Source: Pseudoalteromonas luteoviolacea NCIMB 1944 (lineage in GTDB: Bacteria; Pseudomonadota; Gammaproteobacteria; Enterobacterales; Alteromonadaceae). Taken from it: a stretch of 64,000 nucleotides of DNA. Below are positions 26,278 to 34,429 of the stretch, piece after piece. The DNA is taken from positions 1 to 64,000 of the forward strand of contig NZ_AUXS01000037.1 of the NCBI RefSeq assembly GCF_001625565.1, in the 5' to 3' direction. A program made the position numbers and the translations under genes. How positions within the stretch are numbered: the stretch's first letter is position 1; each line of letters starts with the position of its first letter. The notes beneath the pieces are model-generated. The model was not told the DNA's origin. It worked only from the letters and a program-made list of their open reading frames with translations, and did not search any database.

Positions 26278-26577
26278 TTAAATTTTTTCTAGTCCATATA
26301 ACGCATCTGCCACTCGCTTTAGATCTACTTCACTGACAAAGTCATCAGACAAGGTTAAAATAGCGTTCAAGTTATTTTTAAGCTTTTCATGACTGATTGG
26401 CTCCGGCTTAAGTGCTGTCTGCAATAGATGCAAAGACATATCGGCGATAAGCAAGCGTTGTTTATCAGCCCAATTGTCATCCCCTTCTACCGCTGAATGT
26501 CGAGCAATAGCTTGCTCTACGTCATCATGGATCCCCCAACTTAAGGTTAAGATCTCCTGTCTCTTTTGTTTATCCAT
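26278..26577 (-). CDS. Conserved small hypothetical protein
   Basis: A 99-residue acidic, helical protein (MDKQKRQEILTLSWGIHDDVEQAIARH...) that I cannot assign to a family. The very good ribosome site AGGAGGG precedes the ATG, which supports a real gene. It has no signal peptide or membrane segment. It lies between fur and the protein kinase gene, both convergent or on the same strand, and seems to be its own unit; function unknown. Confidence 0.7.
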   Translation of the reverse strand: MDKQKRQEILTLSWGIHDDVEQAIARHSAVEGDDNWADKQRLLIADMSLHLLQTALKPEPISHEKLKNNLNAILTLSDDFVSEVDLKRVADALYGLEKI

Positions 26578-26697
26578 AGCGCCCTCCTAAGAAACAGAGT
26601 GCTATATGCATCACGGAATTTCAATTGACAATTCGTCATATACTAGTCCATTTGTTACTAGACAACATGTACAAACTTTCAGTTGTTCATTACGTTC

Positions 26698-28509
26698 TTA
26701 ACATTTGGGGTTTTTTGGATAATATTGCACTTGTTGGGTTGTACACAGTTCAAATTCACGGGTGTTTTTATAAGGAAGCTTCATAAACCCCGCTACACCA
26801 TAGTCTTGAATGCTGACCGTATATTGGATGATTTCTCTCAACAGTGCAGAAAACGCGATTTCTTGCTCCGCGTCCAGCAACCGATAATAGTAGTGTATTT
26901 TTAAACGATCACTGAGTGATTCAAAAATAATACATCCGGTATGGTGAATTTTGTTCAGCTCAAAAACACACTGAATTATTTTTTTAGGTAACTGAAGTTG
27001 CTCATCAGGGTCTTTTCCATCCTCAAAATAGGAATGAGGCCTCGTTACCTCTGAGGCAGCAACGTGGCTTACGCTATAATTTAGTTCAGGCAACTGCTCA
27101 AAGATATATGCTCCCGTTTCATCCCGTTCTAACTGAATGGTTTGTCGCGCATCAAACAAGCAGCATTTAAACAGCCCCTTTTGTTTTATTCCTTGCGCTA
27201 ACATCACTGTAGCATTGACGGCGTCGGTAAATGCATCCTGCAAACCCTCGTCATGCAACATAAGGCTAGACTCAACAAATAGAGATTCTTGTTGCCAGTG
27301 AAAACTCAGCCCGCCTACTACCGGATATTTTGCCAATCGGCTTATAGACGCCAAAAACGCCTTTTCGGTATCGCCAGTATCAAACAAGAACTCTTTATAG
27401 TATCTGTCGAGCTGAGCATCATTTACATCAAGTAACTGCTGATTATGATCAGCTCGGCGTAAAAACTGTTTCCGAGAGCTATATACAACAGTGTCTGGCA
27501 AATCAGTTTGTTGTACAGTCCAAAATGGAATATAGGGCTTTGCTTGAGGTAAAGAAATATCAGGGAGATATACCTTTGCCATAGCAGGCATATTACGAAT
27601 AAAGTAATCTCCTGCTGCGTCTCTGGTGACTTTATCCTTGCTTAGCATACCATCAATGACACGAGCGAACTCTATTGGCAAACCCAAGCTCGCAGCAGGA
27701 ATTACTTGTGCGCCAAAACGGCAAGATTGGGCACTCGCCAGCGCATAAATTGTCGAAGCAACTCCCTGCTCATCAAAGCGAGGTGAAGAGCGCGCCCCGG
27801 ACATTTGCTCGTCGCCAATAAAGTATACATCTCCCATGCGAGCATTCGTGCTGGCAATGTCCGAAGACATTAAATCCATAATATTACTGGCGACAGGCTC
27901 CCCATGAACATCTATTTGCGCATAAACAGAGCTTCCCCAGTCGACCAAAGAAAACGCATCTGATTGTTGGTCCCAGACAATATTTGATGGCTTGATATCA
28001 CCGTGCACAACTGGTTGTAATGACATACCATTTTTTCGCTCACGCAGATCAAGCAAGACGTTGCGAAGCTTTAGCGCTAAGTTAACGAGATCTCGAGGCT
28101 TTAAGCGCCCTTGTTTTAAGGATATTTGCTCAAGATCCTCACCTTTTGCGCGGGCCATCATTAATATCCCTTGCTTTTTGACTCGCTCAAAAGCAAAAAA
28201 CTCAGGCACCATAGGATTATTTATTTGAGATAACATGTAAGCTTCGTCTTCGAGTCGATCTCGTACACTCTGCGCTAATGTGATCCTCGAAAATTTAAAC
28301 ACCCACTGTGCACCGCTATCCTCAACACCAGCAAATACAAAGCCAAACGCGCCAGAGCCTATCAACTCGACATCTTGATATCCGAGTAGCGACAATTGTT
28401 TTTTACAAATGTTTAGCCATTGACGATGTTTTTTCGCATCGTGGTGCGATAGCAAATAAATCGATTGCTGTTCATTGATGTAGAAGTTGTGAATTGACTG
28501 TTTGCTCAC
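26698..28509 (-). CDS. Eukaryote-like Ser/Thr protein kinase
   Basis: A 603-residue cytoplasmic protein. Residues about 40-300 form a protein kinase domain: glycine loop GSGAFGFVFAG (51-61), ATP lysine Lys72 (WVFKFSRI), catalytic HGDIKPSN with Asp171 and Asn176, and a DWG motif at Asp190 in place of DFG. The region after 300 has no recognised domain and no membrane segment. HGD instead of HRD and DWG instead of DFG mark an atypical, though plausibly active, kinase. Start is GTG with a weak ribosome site. It follows glnS in the same direction but beyond a terminator. Targets unknown. Confidence 0.85.
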   Translation of the reverse strand: MSKQSIHNFYINEQQSIYLLSHHDAKKHRQWLNICKKQLSLLGYQDVELIGSGAFGFVFAGVEDSGAQWVFKFSRITLAQSVRDRLEDEAYMLSQINNPMVPEFFAFERVKKQGILMMARAKGEDLEQISLKQGRLKPRDLVNLALKLRNVLLDLRERKNGMSLQPVVHGDIKPSNIVWDQQSDAFSLVDWGSSVYAQIDVHGEPVASNIMDLMSSDIASTNARMGDVYFIGDEQMSGARSSPRFDEQGVASTIYALASAQSCRFGAQVIPAASLGLPIEFARVIDGMLSKDKVTRDAAGDYFIRNMPAMAKVYLPDISLPQAKPYIPFWTVQQTDLPDTVVYSSRKQFLRRADHNQQLLDVNDAQLDRYYKEFLFDTGDTEKAFLASISRLAKYPVVGGLSFHWQQESLFVESSLMLHDEGLQDAFTDAVNATVMLAQGIKQKGLFKCCLFDARQTIQLERDETGAYIFEQLPELNYSVSHVAASEVTRPHSYFEDGKDPDEQLQLPKKIIQCVFELNKIHHTGCIIFESLSDRLKIHYYYRLLDAEQEIAFSALLREIIQYTVSIQDYGVAGFMKLPYKNTREFELCTTQQVQYYPKNPKC

Positions 28510-28548
28510 GGCGCAACTTATTAAAACTAATTTGATGAATATATTGAA

Positions 28549-28576
28549 AAAAAGGCCGACAAATGTCGACCTTTTT
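28549..28576 (-). terminator. Terminator after glnS
   Basis: AAAAAGG-C-CGAC / GTCG-A-CCTTTTT stem with an AAAT loop and one mismatch; T runs on both sides make it bidirectional, but it follows glnS on the minus strand. Confidence 0.88.
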
Positions 28577-28607
28577 TACAAAAAATAATGATTAGTTTGA
28601 CCAAGCT

Positions 28608-30269
28608 TTATGCTTTTTCAATCTTAGCCCATGAATCACGAAGACCCACTGTTTGATTGAATGTTAAGCTTTCAGACTTGTTATCACGGCTATAATAACC
28701 TAAACGCTCAAACTGGAAACCCTGCTCTGGATTTGCATTGGCAAGTGAAGGCTCAAGCTTCGCGTTTGCAATGATAACCAGTGAATCTGGGTTTAATGTT
28801 GCAGTGAAATCATCTGCAGCCGCTGGGTTTGGCACGCTAAATAAACGATCATATTGACGCACTTCTGCTTCAATACAATGAGAAGCCGACACCCAGTGAA
28901 TTACACCCTTAACCTTGCGGCCATCTGCTGGGTTTTTACCTAGTGTCTCAGAATCATAGGTACAGTAGATCGTTGTGATATTGCCTGAATCATCTTCTTC
29001 AATGCGCTCAGCTTTAATCACATAGGCATTACGTAAACGTACTTCTTTGCCTAACACTAAACGTTTGAACTTTTTATTCGCTTCAATACGGAAGTCTTCA
29101 CGCTCAATGAAAATTTCACGCGTAAATGGTAACTCACGCTCACCCATCTCTAAAGTTGGGTGGTTTGGCGCAGATAACATTTCTACTTTATCCGCATCAT
29201 AGTTTTCGATCACAATCTTCACAGGATCTAAAACTGCCATCGCACGTGGCGCATTCTCATTTAAGTCATCACGGATACACGCTTCAAGCATACCCATTTC
29301 AACCATATTATCTTGTTTTGTAATACCAATACGTTTACAGAACTCACGAATAGAAGCAGGTGTATAACCACGGCGACGCAGACCAGCAATAGTTGGCATG
29401 CGAGGGTCATCCCACCCTTCGACTTGGCCGTTTTCCACAAGATCATTGAGCTTACGCTTTGACATAACCGTGTATTCAAGATTTAAACGTGAAAACTCAA
29501 TCTGTTGTGGCTGACATTCAATACTAATGTTTTCCAATACCCAGTCGTAAAGGCGACGGTTGTCTTGGAATTCAAGGGTACATAGTGAATGCGTGATACC
29601 TTCTAGCGCATCCGAAATGCAGTGCGTGAAGTCATACATTGGGTAAATGCACCATTTGTCACCCGTTTGATGGTGGTGAACAAAACGTATGCGGTAAATA
29701 ATCGGATCTCGAAGCACCATGAATGAGCTTGCCATATCGATCTTTGCACGCAGCACACACTCGCCTTCTTTGAACTCGCCATTTTTCATTTTTTCAAAAA
29801 GGGCTAAGTTCTCTTCAACAGAAGTATCTCTGTGCGGGCTATTTTTACCAGGTTCAGTAAGTGTGCCACGATATTCACGCGCTTGCTCTGCTGACAAGAA
29901 ACACACATACGCTAAGCCTTTTTCGATCAGCTCTACTGCGTAGCCATATAACTTGTCAAAGTAGTTTGATGAGTAGCAAATCTCACCATCCCAGTCAAAA
30001 CCTAACCACTTAACGTCGTTCTGAATTGAGTTTACGTAATCGATGTCTTCTTTTTCTGGATTAGTATCGTCGAAACGTAAATTACAAAGGCCTTTGTAGT
30101 CTTGTGCAATGCCAAAGTTTAGGCAGATAGACTTTGCATGGCCTATGTGTAAAAAACCATTTGGCTCTGGCGGGAAACGCGTATGTGTAGATGCGTGTTT
30201 GCCACTTGCCAGATCTCCGTCAATGATATTTCTGATGAAGTTAGTTGGGCGATTCTCTGTATCCGCCAT
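28608..30269 (-). CDS. glnS: Glutaminyl-tRNA synthetase
   Basis: A 553-residue class I synthetase that charges tRNA-Gln. The HIGH motif is HIGH at 41-44 ([15 protein letters not shown]) and the KMSKS counterpart is VMSKRKL near residue 270. Length matches E. coli GlnS (554). The C-terminal anticodon-binding beta-barrels are present up to [12 protein letters not shown]. The ATG at 30269 has AGGAAAG upstream. A nested inverted repeat lies about 70-120 bases upstream and may form a leader structure. Confidence 0.97.
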   Translation of the reverse strand: MADTENRPTNFIRNIIDGDLASGKHASTHTRFPPEPNGFLHIGHAKSICLNFGIAQDYKGLCNLRFDDTNPEKEDIDYVNSIQNDVKWLGFDWDGEICYSSNYFDKLYGYAVELIEKGLAYVCFLSAEQAREYRGTLTEPGKNSPHRDTSVEENLALFEKMKNGEFKEGECVLRAKIDMASSFMVLRDPIIYRIRFVHHHQTGDKWCIYPMYDFTHCISDALEGITHSLCTLEFQDNRRLYDWVLENISIECQPQQIEFSRLNLEYTVMSKRKLNDLVENGQVEGWDDPRMPTIAGLRRRGYTPASIREFCKRIGITKQDNMVEMGMLEACIRDDLNENAPRAMAVLDPVKIVIENYDADKVEMLSAPNHPTLEMGERELPFTREIFIEREDFRIEANKKFKRLVLGKEVRLRNAYVIKAERIEEDDSGNITTIYCTYDSETLGKNPADGRKVKGVIHWVSASHCIEAEVRQYDRLFSVPNPAAADDFTATLNPDSLVIIANAKLEPSLANANPEQGFQFERLGYYSRDNKSESLTFNQTVGLRDSWAKIEKA

Positions 30270-30834
30270 AGGAGGTCTTTCCTCTGAATTTGTAGCTTGT
30301 TAACTGACGCATTATTACAAAATAATTTGGGAACTTACAGCGCTTATCTACTCATAAAGTAGATTTATTTTGTGTTTTTTAAGCGCTGTGCAAATTACAG
30401 TCTAATTTACGCCATTTTGACTGTTTAAATTACTGTTATGTGTCCGCCGAATATCATTTTCAAGACACTGCCATGGCGACGTATACATGCACAAGTCAAG
30501 TTAAAGTAGATTACTTTGCAAACACTCAGTCCATACAACCTCGTCAATATTGAAGCAACATGCTCGATTGTGTAACAAACCCGATACAACATCCTTTTAT
30601 CTCAACAGAAGCTCAGACCCAAACAAATCTGACGCCCGCAGACTGTAAGTGATCCGCAGGCTCAATATCACGTTCAGTTATACTTGTTTCGTTAATACAC
30701 AGCATGAAAATATAACAAGTTCCACTCGTTCACTTTTCATTCAGATTATGTTTAAGTAATGGGGTCTAATTCAAAGCTAAAGACATATTGAATTTAAGTA
30801 TCTTCATCGACTAAATGAACGTAATCAAGGAAAT
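30270..30834. other. 565-bp intergenic region between glnS and a secreted peptide gene
   Basis: Holds the divergent promoters for glnS and the peptide gene. The only structure I see is the nested inverted repeat at 30337-30389. No gene above a few dozen codons is convincing. Confidence 0.55.
30337..30389. repeat. Nested inverted repeats upstream of glnS
   Basis: Outer arms ACAGCGCTTA (30337-30346) and TAAGCGCTGT (30380-30389) are perfectly complementary. Inside them ATCTACT (30346-30352) pairs with AGTAGAT (30358-30364). On the minus strand this lies in the region before glnS. Confidence 0.7.
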
Positions 30835-30837
30835 GTG

Positions 30838-31110
30838 ATGAATAAGAAAACCTTAATGCTATCAGCTCTAATGGTAGGGGCTGTTACTTTTGGCCAATCA
30901 GCCAACGCGTCAGAAAACATCAATTCAAGTGCAACCTATAAGGTATGCCACTATAAGCTGACTGCTGCTCACAACGATTCAACAGCGCCTCTTTGGGAAA
31001 CAAAAACAGTAAGACCTTGGCAAAACTGTCCTCCAAGCTGGACTATCGCAGGCCCTGGTGGTTGGGCTCCAGGCGGCGTGTATATTTATCAATATTATAC
31101 ATTTCGCTAA
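30838..31110 (+). CDS. Small secreted peptide, unknown function
   Basis: A 90-residue protein with a clean signal peptide (MNKKTLMLSALMVGAVTFGQSANA), predicted cleavage before SENINSS. The mature part has two cysteines (about 37 and 64) that could form one disulfide, and an aromatic, Gly/Pro-rich C-terminus (PPSWTIAGPGGWAPGGVYIYQYYTFR). ATG at 30838 has AAGGA at a good distance. I recognise no family; small secreted proteins of this style occur singly in marine gammaproteobacteria. Strong hairpins follow the gene. Confidence 0.7.
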   Translation: MNKKTLMLSALMVGAVTFGQSANASENINSSATYKVCHYKLTAAHNDSTAPLWETKTVRPWQNCPPSWTIAGPGGWAPGGVYIYQYYTFR

Positions 31111-31470
31111 TTGATGACAGGCACCCTATGCGTGCACGACCGCAGTGCTACAAATTGTATTGTGGCACTGAGTTTATTGCCCTGGGGTACATACCCCTTA
31201 ACTAGTACCTGCTTCACTTGTTTTTTCACTGTTCAAACAAATCAGATGTGTCAAACAGCAAGCCAAGCTGCACTCCCAAAACTCTTATAAAAAATCAATG
31301 ACACACTAAACACCTATTTGGGTCATTCTTTTGGGGTTAACGCCAATAGAAAAATACTTATTGCAGTGCAAATTATTAACCAGTATAAAACCTCTTAGAA
31401 ATGATTTAAAATACTCTCTCTTGTTACTGCTTGCACTAAATACATAAAATCTCGGAATATATTTATAAAT
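31111..31470. other. Intergenic region with tandem hairpins
   Basis: No gene is convincing here. It begins with a strong stem at 31143-31170 (CAGTGCTACAA / TTGTGGCACTG, one G-U pair, six-base loop) and a small one at 31184-31197 (GGGGT / ACCCC), lying just after the secreted peptide gene. They could end or stabilise its mRNA, though a long T run is missing. Confidence 0.5.
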
Positions 31471-31782
31471 ATGATCACTAAAGTACTTGAGTGGCACCTC
31501 ATCTTTTTGGGCTCTGTTGTTGTTTCCCTGTTATATCTGCAAATCGTCTTATCGCCCGTATTTTTCATGGGGATTTTGGGGTTGATATCAATACAGTTTT
31601 TTGACCAAAGCACAGCTATACACATAACTACTGGATGTGCACTGCTAGGTTCAATCCTCGGCTTTTTTTGGGCAGAGCGGATCCGCAGAAGTACCGGTAT
31701 TATTACATTTCATTCTTACTTACTCTCCACTCCTGAAATTGACGGGTATTCACACCCTTCTAGCAATAAACTGAAAAAATAA
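31471..31782 (+). CDS. Small hypothetical membrane protein
   Basis: A 103-residue protein with two or three hydrophobic segments (HLIFLGSVVVSLLYLQIVLSPVFFMGILGLISIQFF and TGCALLGSILGFFWAERIRR) followed by a polar tail. This composition looks like a real small inner-membrane protein, but I recognise no family, and the ribosome site before the ATG is weak. Function unknown. Confidence 0.55.
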   Translation: MITKVLEWHLIFLGSVVVSLLYLQIVLSPVFFMGILGLISIQFFDQSTAIHITTGCALLGSILGFFWAERIRRSTGIITFHSYLLSTPEIDGYSHPSSNKLKK

Positions 31783-31898
31783 AATGCTTCGGCACTATTC
31801 ATGATTAATATGCTATTTAGTAAGCATAGCTGCATTTCTAAATTCGTCGTATTTACAAAATTCTAAGTATGCTTATTGATAACATGTCAACCTAATTG

Positions 31899-32351
31899 CT
31901 ATTTCCGCTCATCTCTCCACCATGCGATTAAAAAAACAATAACTAAACCAAACGGTATCAGTGCAGAAACATTATTAGCATACCCTTTAATGTGTACTAG
32001 CTTTTCAAATGGTGCAATGACCTTGTTGCCTTGAGTGATTTTTAGAATCTTATTGCGATTCTTAGAGTCATACCATATTCGAACTCGCCCATTGGGTAAG
32101 TTACTTTTAATCTGATTGTAATATGGAAAATACTCACTCACAGTAAATGAGACACTTTTTACGGTAAAATTAAGATAGTCTGAACACTTACCACTTTTGC
32201 ATAGCTTCTCACTCACATCCACACTGGCTGCTTGAGATACAACAGAAAAATCTTCAAGTGTGGGCTTATTAAGCTCAGCATAATGCTGTAAGGTGAACAT
32301 CGCCATTAGGCCACACGCGAAAATCACAATAGAAATAGTCACTTTTTGCAT
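31899..32351 (-). CDS. DUF3592-like membrane protein
   Basis: A 150-residue protein with an N-terminal membrane segment (VTISIVIFACGLMAMFTLQHY), a periplasmic part with a cysteine pair (EKLCKSGKCSDY) and the segment GRVRIWYDSKNRNKILKI, then a second membrane segment (ALIPFGLVIVFLIAWW) and a short basic tail. Strand pattern and the WYDSKN element recall DUF3592 proteins, which are of unknown function. It lies beyond the eCIS terminator and is probably not part of it. Confidence 0.65.
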   Translation of the reverse strand: MQKVTISIVIFACGLMAMFTLQHYAELNKPTLEDFSVVSQAASVDVSEKLCKSGKCSDYLNFTVKSVSFTVSEYFPYYNQIKSNLPNGRVRIWYDSKNRNKILKITQGNKVIAPFEKLVHIKGYANNVSALIPFGLVIVFLIAWWRDERK

Positions 32352-32436
32352 GCCTAAATCAACCCCTTAGCCATATTCTAATTCGTGAGTTAAACCAGTT
32401 TAGGTTATTTTCTGTTTTTCAAAAATATGAAAGCTT

Positions 32437-32465
32437 CACAAAAAAAGCTGCATAAGCAGCTTTTT
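32437..32465 (-). terminator. Terminator at the end of the eCIS gene block
   Basis: AAAAAGCTGC / GCAGCTTTTT, perfect 10-bp stem with an ATAA loop, followed on the minus strand by a T run. It overlaps the stop codon of the muramidase-like gene and marks the 3' end of the eCIS transcription unit. Confidence 0.9.
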
Positions 32466-33066
32466 AAGTCGTTAAATAGGCCAAACGCTGTTTAAAGCGC
32501 TCTATTGGTACTTTGTGCCACAGTTCTTTATCAGACATCTCCTTGCTGAAAGCTTGCAGGTCGTTTAGAACAACATAACGTTGGATCCGTTTGCGTGTTG
32601 CTGGTGTGTAGTCACCTCGATACCTTAAATCAATTAAGATATCTTTAATTTTGTGATGTAAATTTTCCCAGTCGACCGGGCCATAGACTTCTACACAGTC
32701 CGCTTTGTCACAAATGCGTTTGACATCTTTGGCCATCACTTCATAAGTTTGTTCGAACAAATTAACTTGCTCTTTTGGGCTCACCTCAAATCCTTGAAGG
32801 CCGTGCTCTGTTATGAATTGTTTTGCTTCAGAGCCATGTAAGCCTGATGCTTTAGCAAGCTTATTCGCATCGTCATACGCAACACCTGCTTGCAATAACT
32901 GTTCGACTATCTGTTCGGCACTACGGTGTTTTAAATCAAAACCGCGCCCTATTGTGAGGCCTGAACTTTGAGAAGGAACATGCAGTGTACGGCTATGATA
33001 AGGGCCACCTTCTTGCCCTTCTTGTTCAAAAGTGAACTGACCAAAATTGGGGAGTTGTATTGTCAT
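32464..33066 (-). CDS. Muramidase-like protein of the eCIS locus (pesticin/T4-lysozyme type)
   Basis: A 200-residue protein with no signal peptide. The N-terminal FTFEQEGQEGGPYHSRTLHVPSQSSGLTIGRGFDLKHRS has the GxTIGxGxDL signature of the pesticin-like peptidoglycan hydrolase group, and the helical remainder fits a lysozyme fold; an N-terminal Glu is the likely catalytic acid. Afp/PVC-type loci often carry such an enzyme, probably used to release assembled particles by cell lysis or to digest cell wall. The ATG at 33066 has an AGGGA site; a 13-residue upstream extension is less likely. Last gene before the terminator. Confidence 0.65.
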   Translation of the reverse strand: MTIQLPNFGQFTFEQEGQEGGPYHSRTLHVPSQSSGLTIGRGFDLKHRSAEQIVEQLLQAGVAYDDANKLAKASGLHGSEAKQFITEHGLQGFEVSPKEQVNLFEQTYEVMAKDVKRICDKADCVEVYGPVDWENLHHKIKDILIDLRYRGDYTPATRKRIQRYVVLNDLQAFSKEMSDKELWHKVPIERFKQRLAYLTT

Positions 33067-33168
33067 TGTGCTTTCCCTAATGTTCGTTTTAGTACCCACC
33101 ATCAAGTAGCTACGTTTTTGAAATCATATATTATCTTATTTTCCTATATCGGGTAATAAATTTAGTTT

Positions 33169-33612
33169 TCAACCACTCTCACAGAGAAAGTACGATTCAT
33201 GTCTCTTTTTTTGAACAAGAGAAAAATACTGCAAACCTGTGTCAAGCCAATCTAGCAATGCACTTTTGGGCAATAAATTTATATGATATAGGGTTCGCTC
33301 ACACATTTGACTACTAGGTGTGATGTTGAAATAGCTTTGCATCTCTTTTAGCATGGTTGCTAAATAACCTTTGGCATTGATCAATAATAATAAACCTGCC
33401 ACTTTTTGATCTGTAATTTGATCGCCTTTGCACTCACGCCAAAGCTCAGGTGCATATATCTTTTCAAATAAGGTGTATTGTTCATCGTCTGAAAACCCTT
33501 CAGCTAACAAAAGCGGCTTCAACGTCAAACAACGCCATATTGAGTAATCACCCTGCAAGTATTTACTAGGGTGCGAAAAAGCATATGCAAACGCTTCTTG
33601 ATAATTTGCCAC
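33169..33612 (-). CDS. eCIS-locus protein, possible degenerate GH108-type domain
   Basis: A 147-residue protein. The segment KIYAPELWRECKGDQITDQKVAGLLLLINAKGYLATMLKEMQSYFNI follows the pattern of the second half of GH108/secretion-activator muramidases (IY..YW....GDQ...  and a following helical block), but the catalytic Glu-Gly-Gly region typical of the N-terminal half is not visible, so it may be inactive or unrelated. GTG start with AAGGAGA ribosome site. It sits between the muramidase-like and the unknown 193-residue gene, at the 3' end of the eCIS block; adaptor, lysis accessory or cargo roles are all possible. Confidence 0.5.
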   Translation of the reverse strand: MANYQEAFAYAFSHPSKYLQGDYSIWRCLTLKPLLLAEGFSDDEQYTLFEKIYAPELWRECKGDQITDQKVAGLLLLINAKGYLATMLKEMQSYFNITPSSQMCERTLYHINLLPKSALLDWLDTGLQYFSLVQKKRHESYFLCESG

Positions 33613-33696
33613 AATGTCTCTCCTTAGTTGCTTTAATCACTGACGCAGAGGAAATCCCTTTGTGACAAAAAACCAAGGTTTGCACTCAATTTTTCG

Positions 33697-34278
33697 TTAA
33701 CTCAATTTTCCTCTAATTTGTAAAAACACCATACTTAAGAAATCCGAGAGCATAGACTTAAATTCACTGTGATCATCAAAATTTGGTGGAAACGGAAAAT
33801 GCGGAAATTGAACATCTACATTCGGCATATTTTGATAGTAAAATTCATCTGCGAAAAACAGTGGCTGTGTTTGGCTTGTTACCAGATCCGTAATGTATTT
33901 TGCATAAATAAATGCGTGATTTGGCCTAGTAAAAATCAATAACCTATTTTGTGTAAGGCTGACATCCTGGTCGTCCGGATTGCCGGAAAAAAGCAACGAT
34001 ACCTGTGTGATCACCTCTATTGCAGAGTTTTCTTCATGCAGTGTTTGCTTCTCAACTTCAATTTCTGCTTGATAGCCTTGCTCCATTAGCAATGCCTTAG
34101 CTAGCTCTAAATGTGGCAATACCCTCTTTGTAAATAAGTTATTCAAATGTTGGAGCAAACAATGACGGTTGTACTCCAAGTAGGACTGCACTTTGTTTTC
34201 TGCAACTTGATACTGCTGTTGACGCACTTGATGTTCTTCAATTAAAGCGCGTAGATTTGAACGATTATTTACAGGCAT
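33697..34278 (-). CDS. eCIS-locus protein of unknown function
   Basis: A 193-residue protein I cannot place in a family. The N-terminal half is helical and may form a coiled coil (NNRSNLRALIEEHQVRQQQYQVAENKVQSYLEYN...), followed by a beta-rich half with NRLLIFTRPNHAFIYAKYI. No membrane segment or signal peptide. ATG at 34278 is preferred because GGAGAAG lies seven bases before it; an ATG 12 bases upstream has no such site. By position it follows the tape-measure gene where Afp loci have the AAA+ ATPase and tail terminator; I do not see Walker motifs, so it is neither of the classic forms. It could be a terminator analogue, chaperone or cargo. Confidence 0.55.
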   Translation of the reverse strand: MPVNNRSNLRALIEEHQVRQQQYQVAENKVQSYLEYNRHCLLQHLNNLFTKRVLPHLELAKALLMEQGYQAEIEVEKQTLHEENSAIEVITQVSLLFSGNPDDQDVSLTQNRLLIFTRPNHAFIYAKYITDLVTSQTQPLFFADEFYYQNMPNVDVQFPHFPFPPNFDDHSEFKSMLSDFLSMVFLQIRGKLS

Positions 34279-34429
34279 ACACTTCTCCATTTTAAATTTC
34301 GGTTAGCTTTATTATTGGCTATCCCATTTGATAATTGGTCTTGGGTTTTAAGGCGCATAAATAGGTCTACTATTACGCCCTTGTTTTAAGTTTTATTCGG
34401 TTTAAATAAGGTAGGTTTTGCTAAATACT

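Noticed and set aside
30993..31205. Second small protein overlapping the secreted peptide gene
   Set aside because: It is a different-frame reading of the same DNA with no ribosome site and unlikely composition.
31306..31625. Two minus-strand reading frames overlapping the small membrane protein gene
   Set aside because: They oppose the better hydrophobic plus-strand frame and lack ribosome sites.
33697..34278. AAA+ ATPase identity for the 193-residue protein after the tape measure
   Set aside because: No Walker A (GxxxxGKS/T) or Walker B motif is present, and it is far too short for the Afp15-type ATPase.
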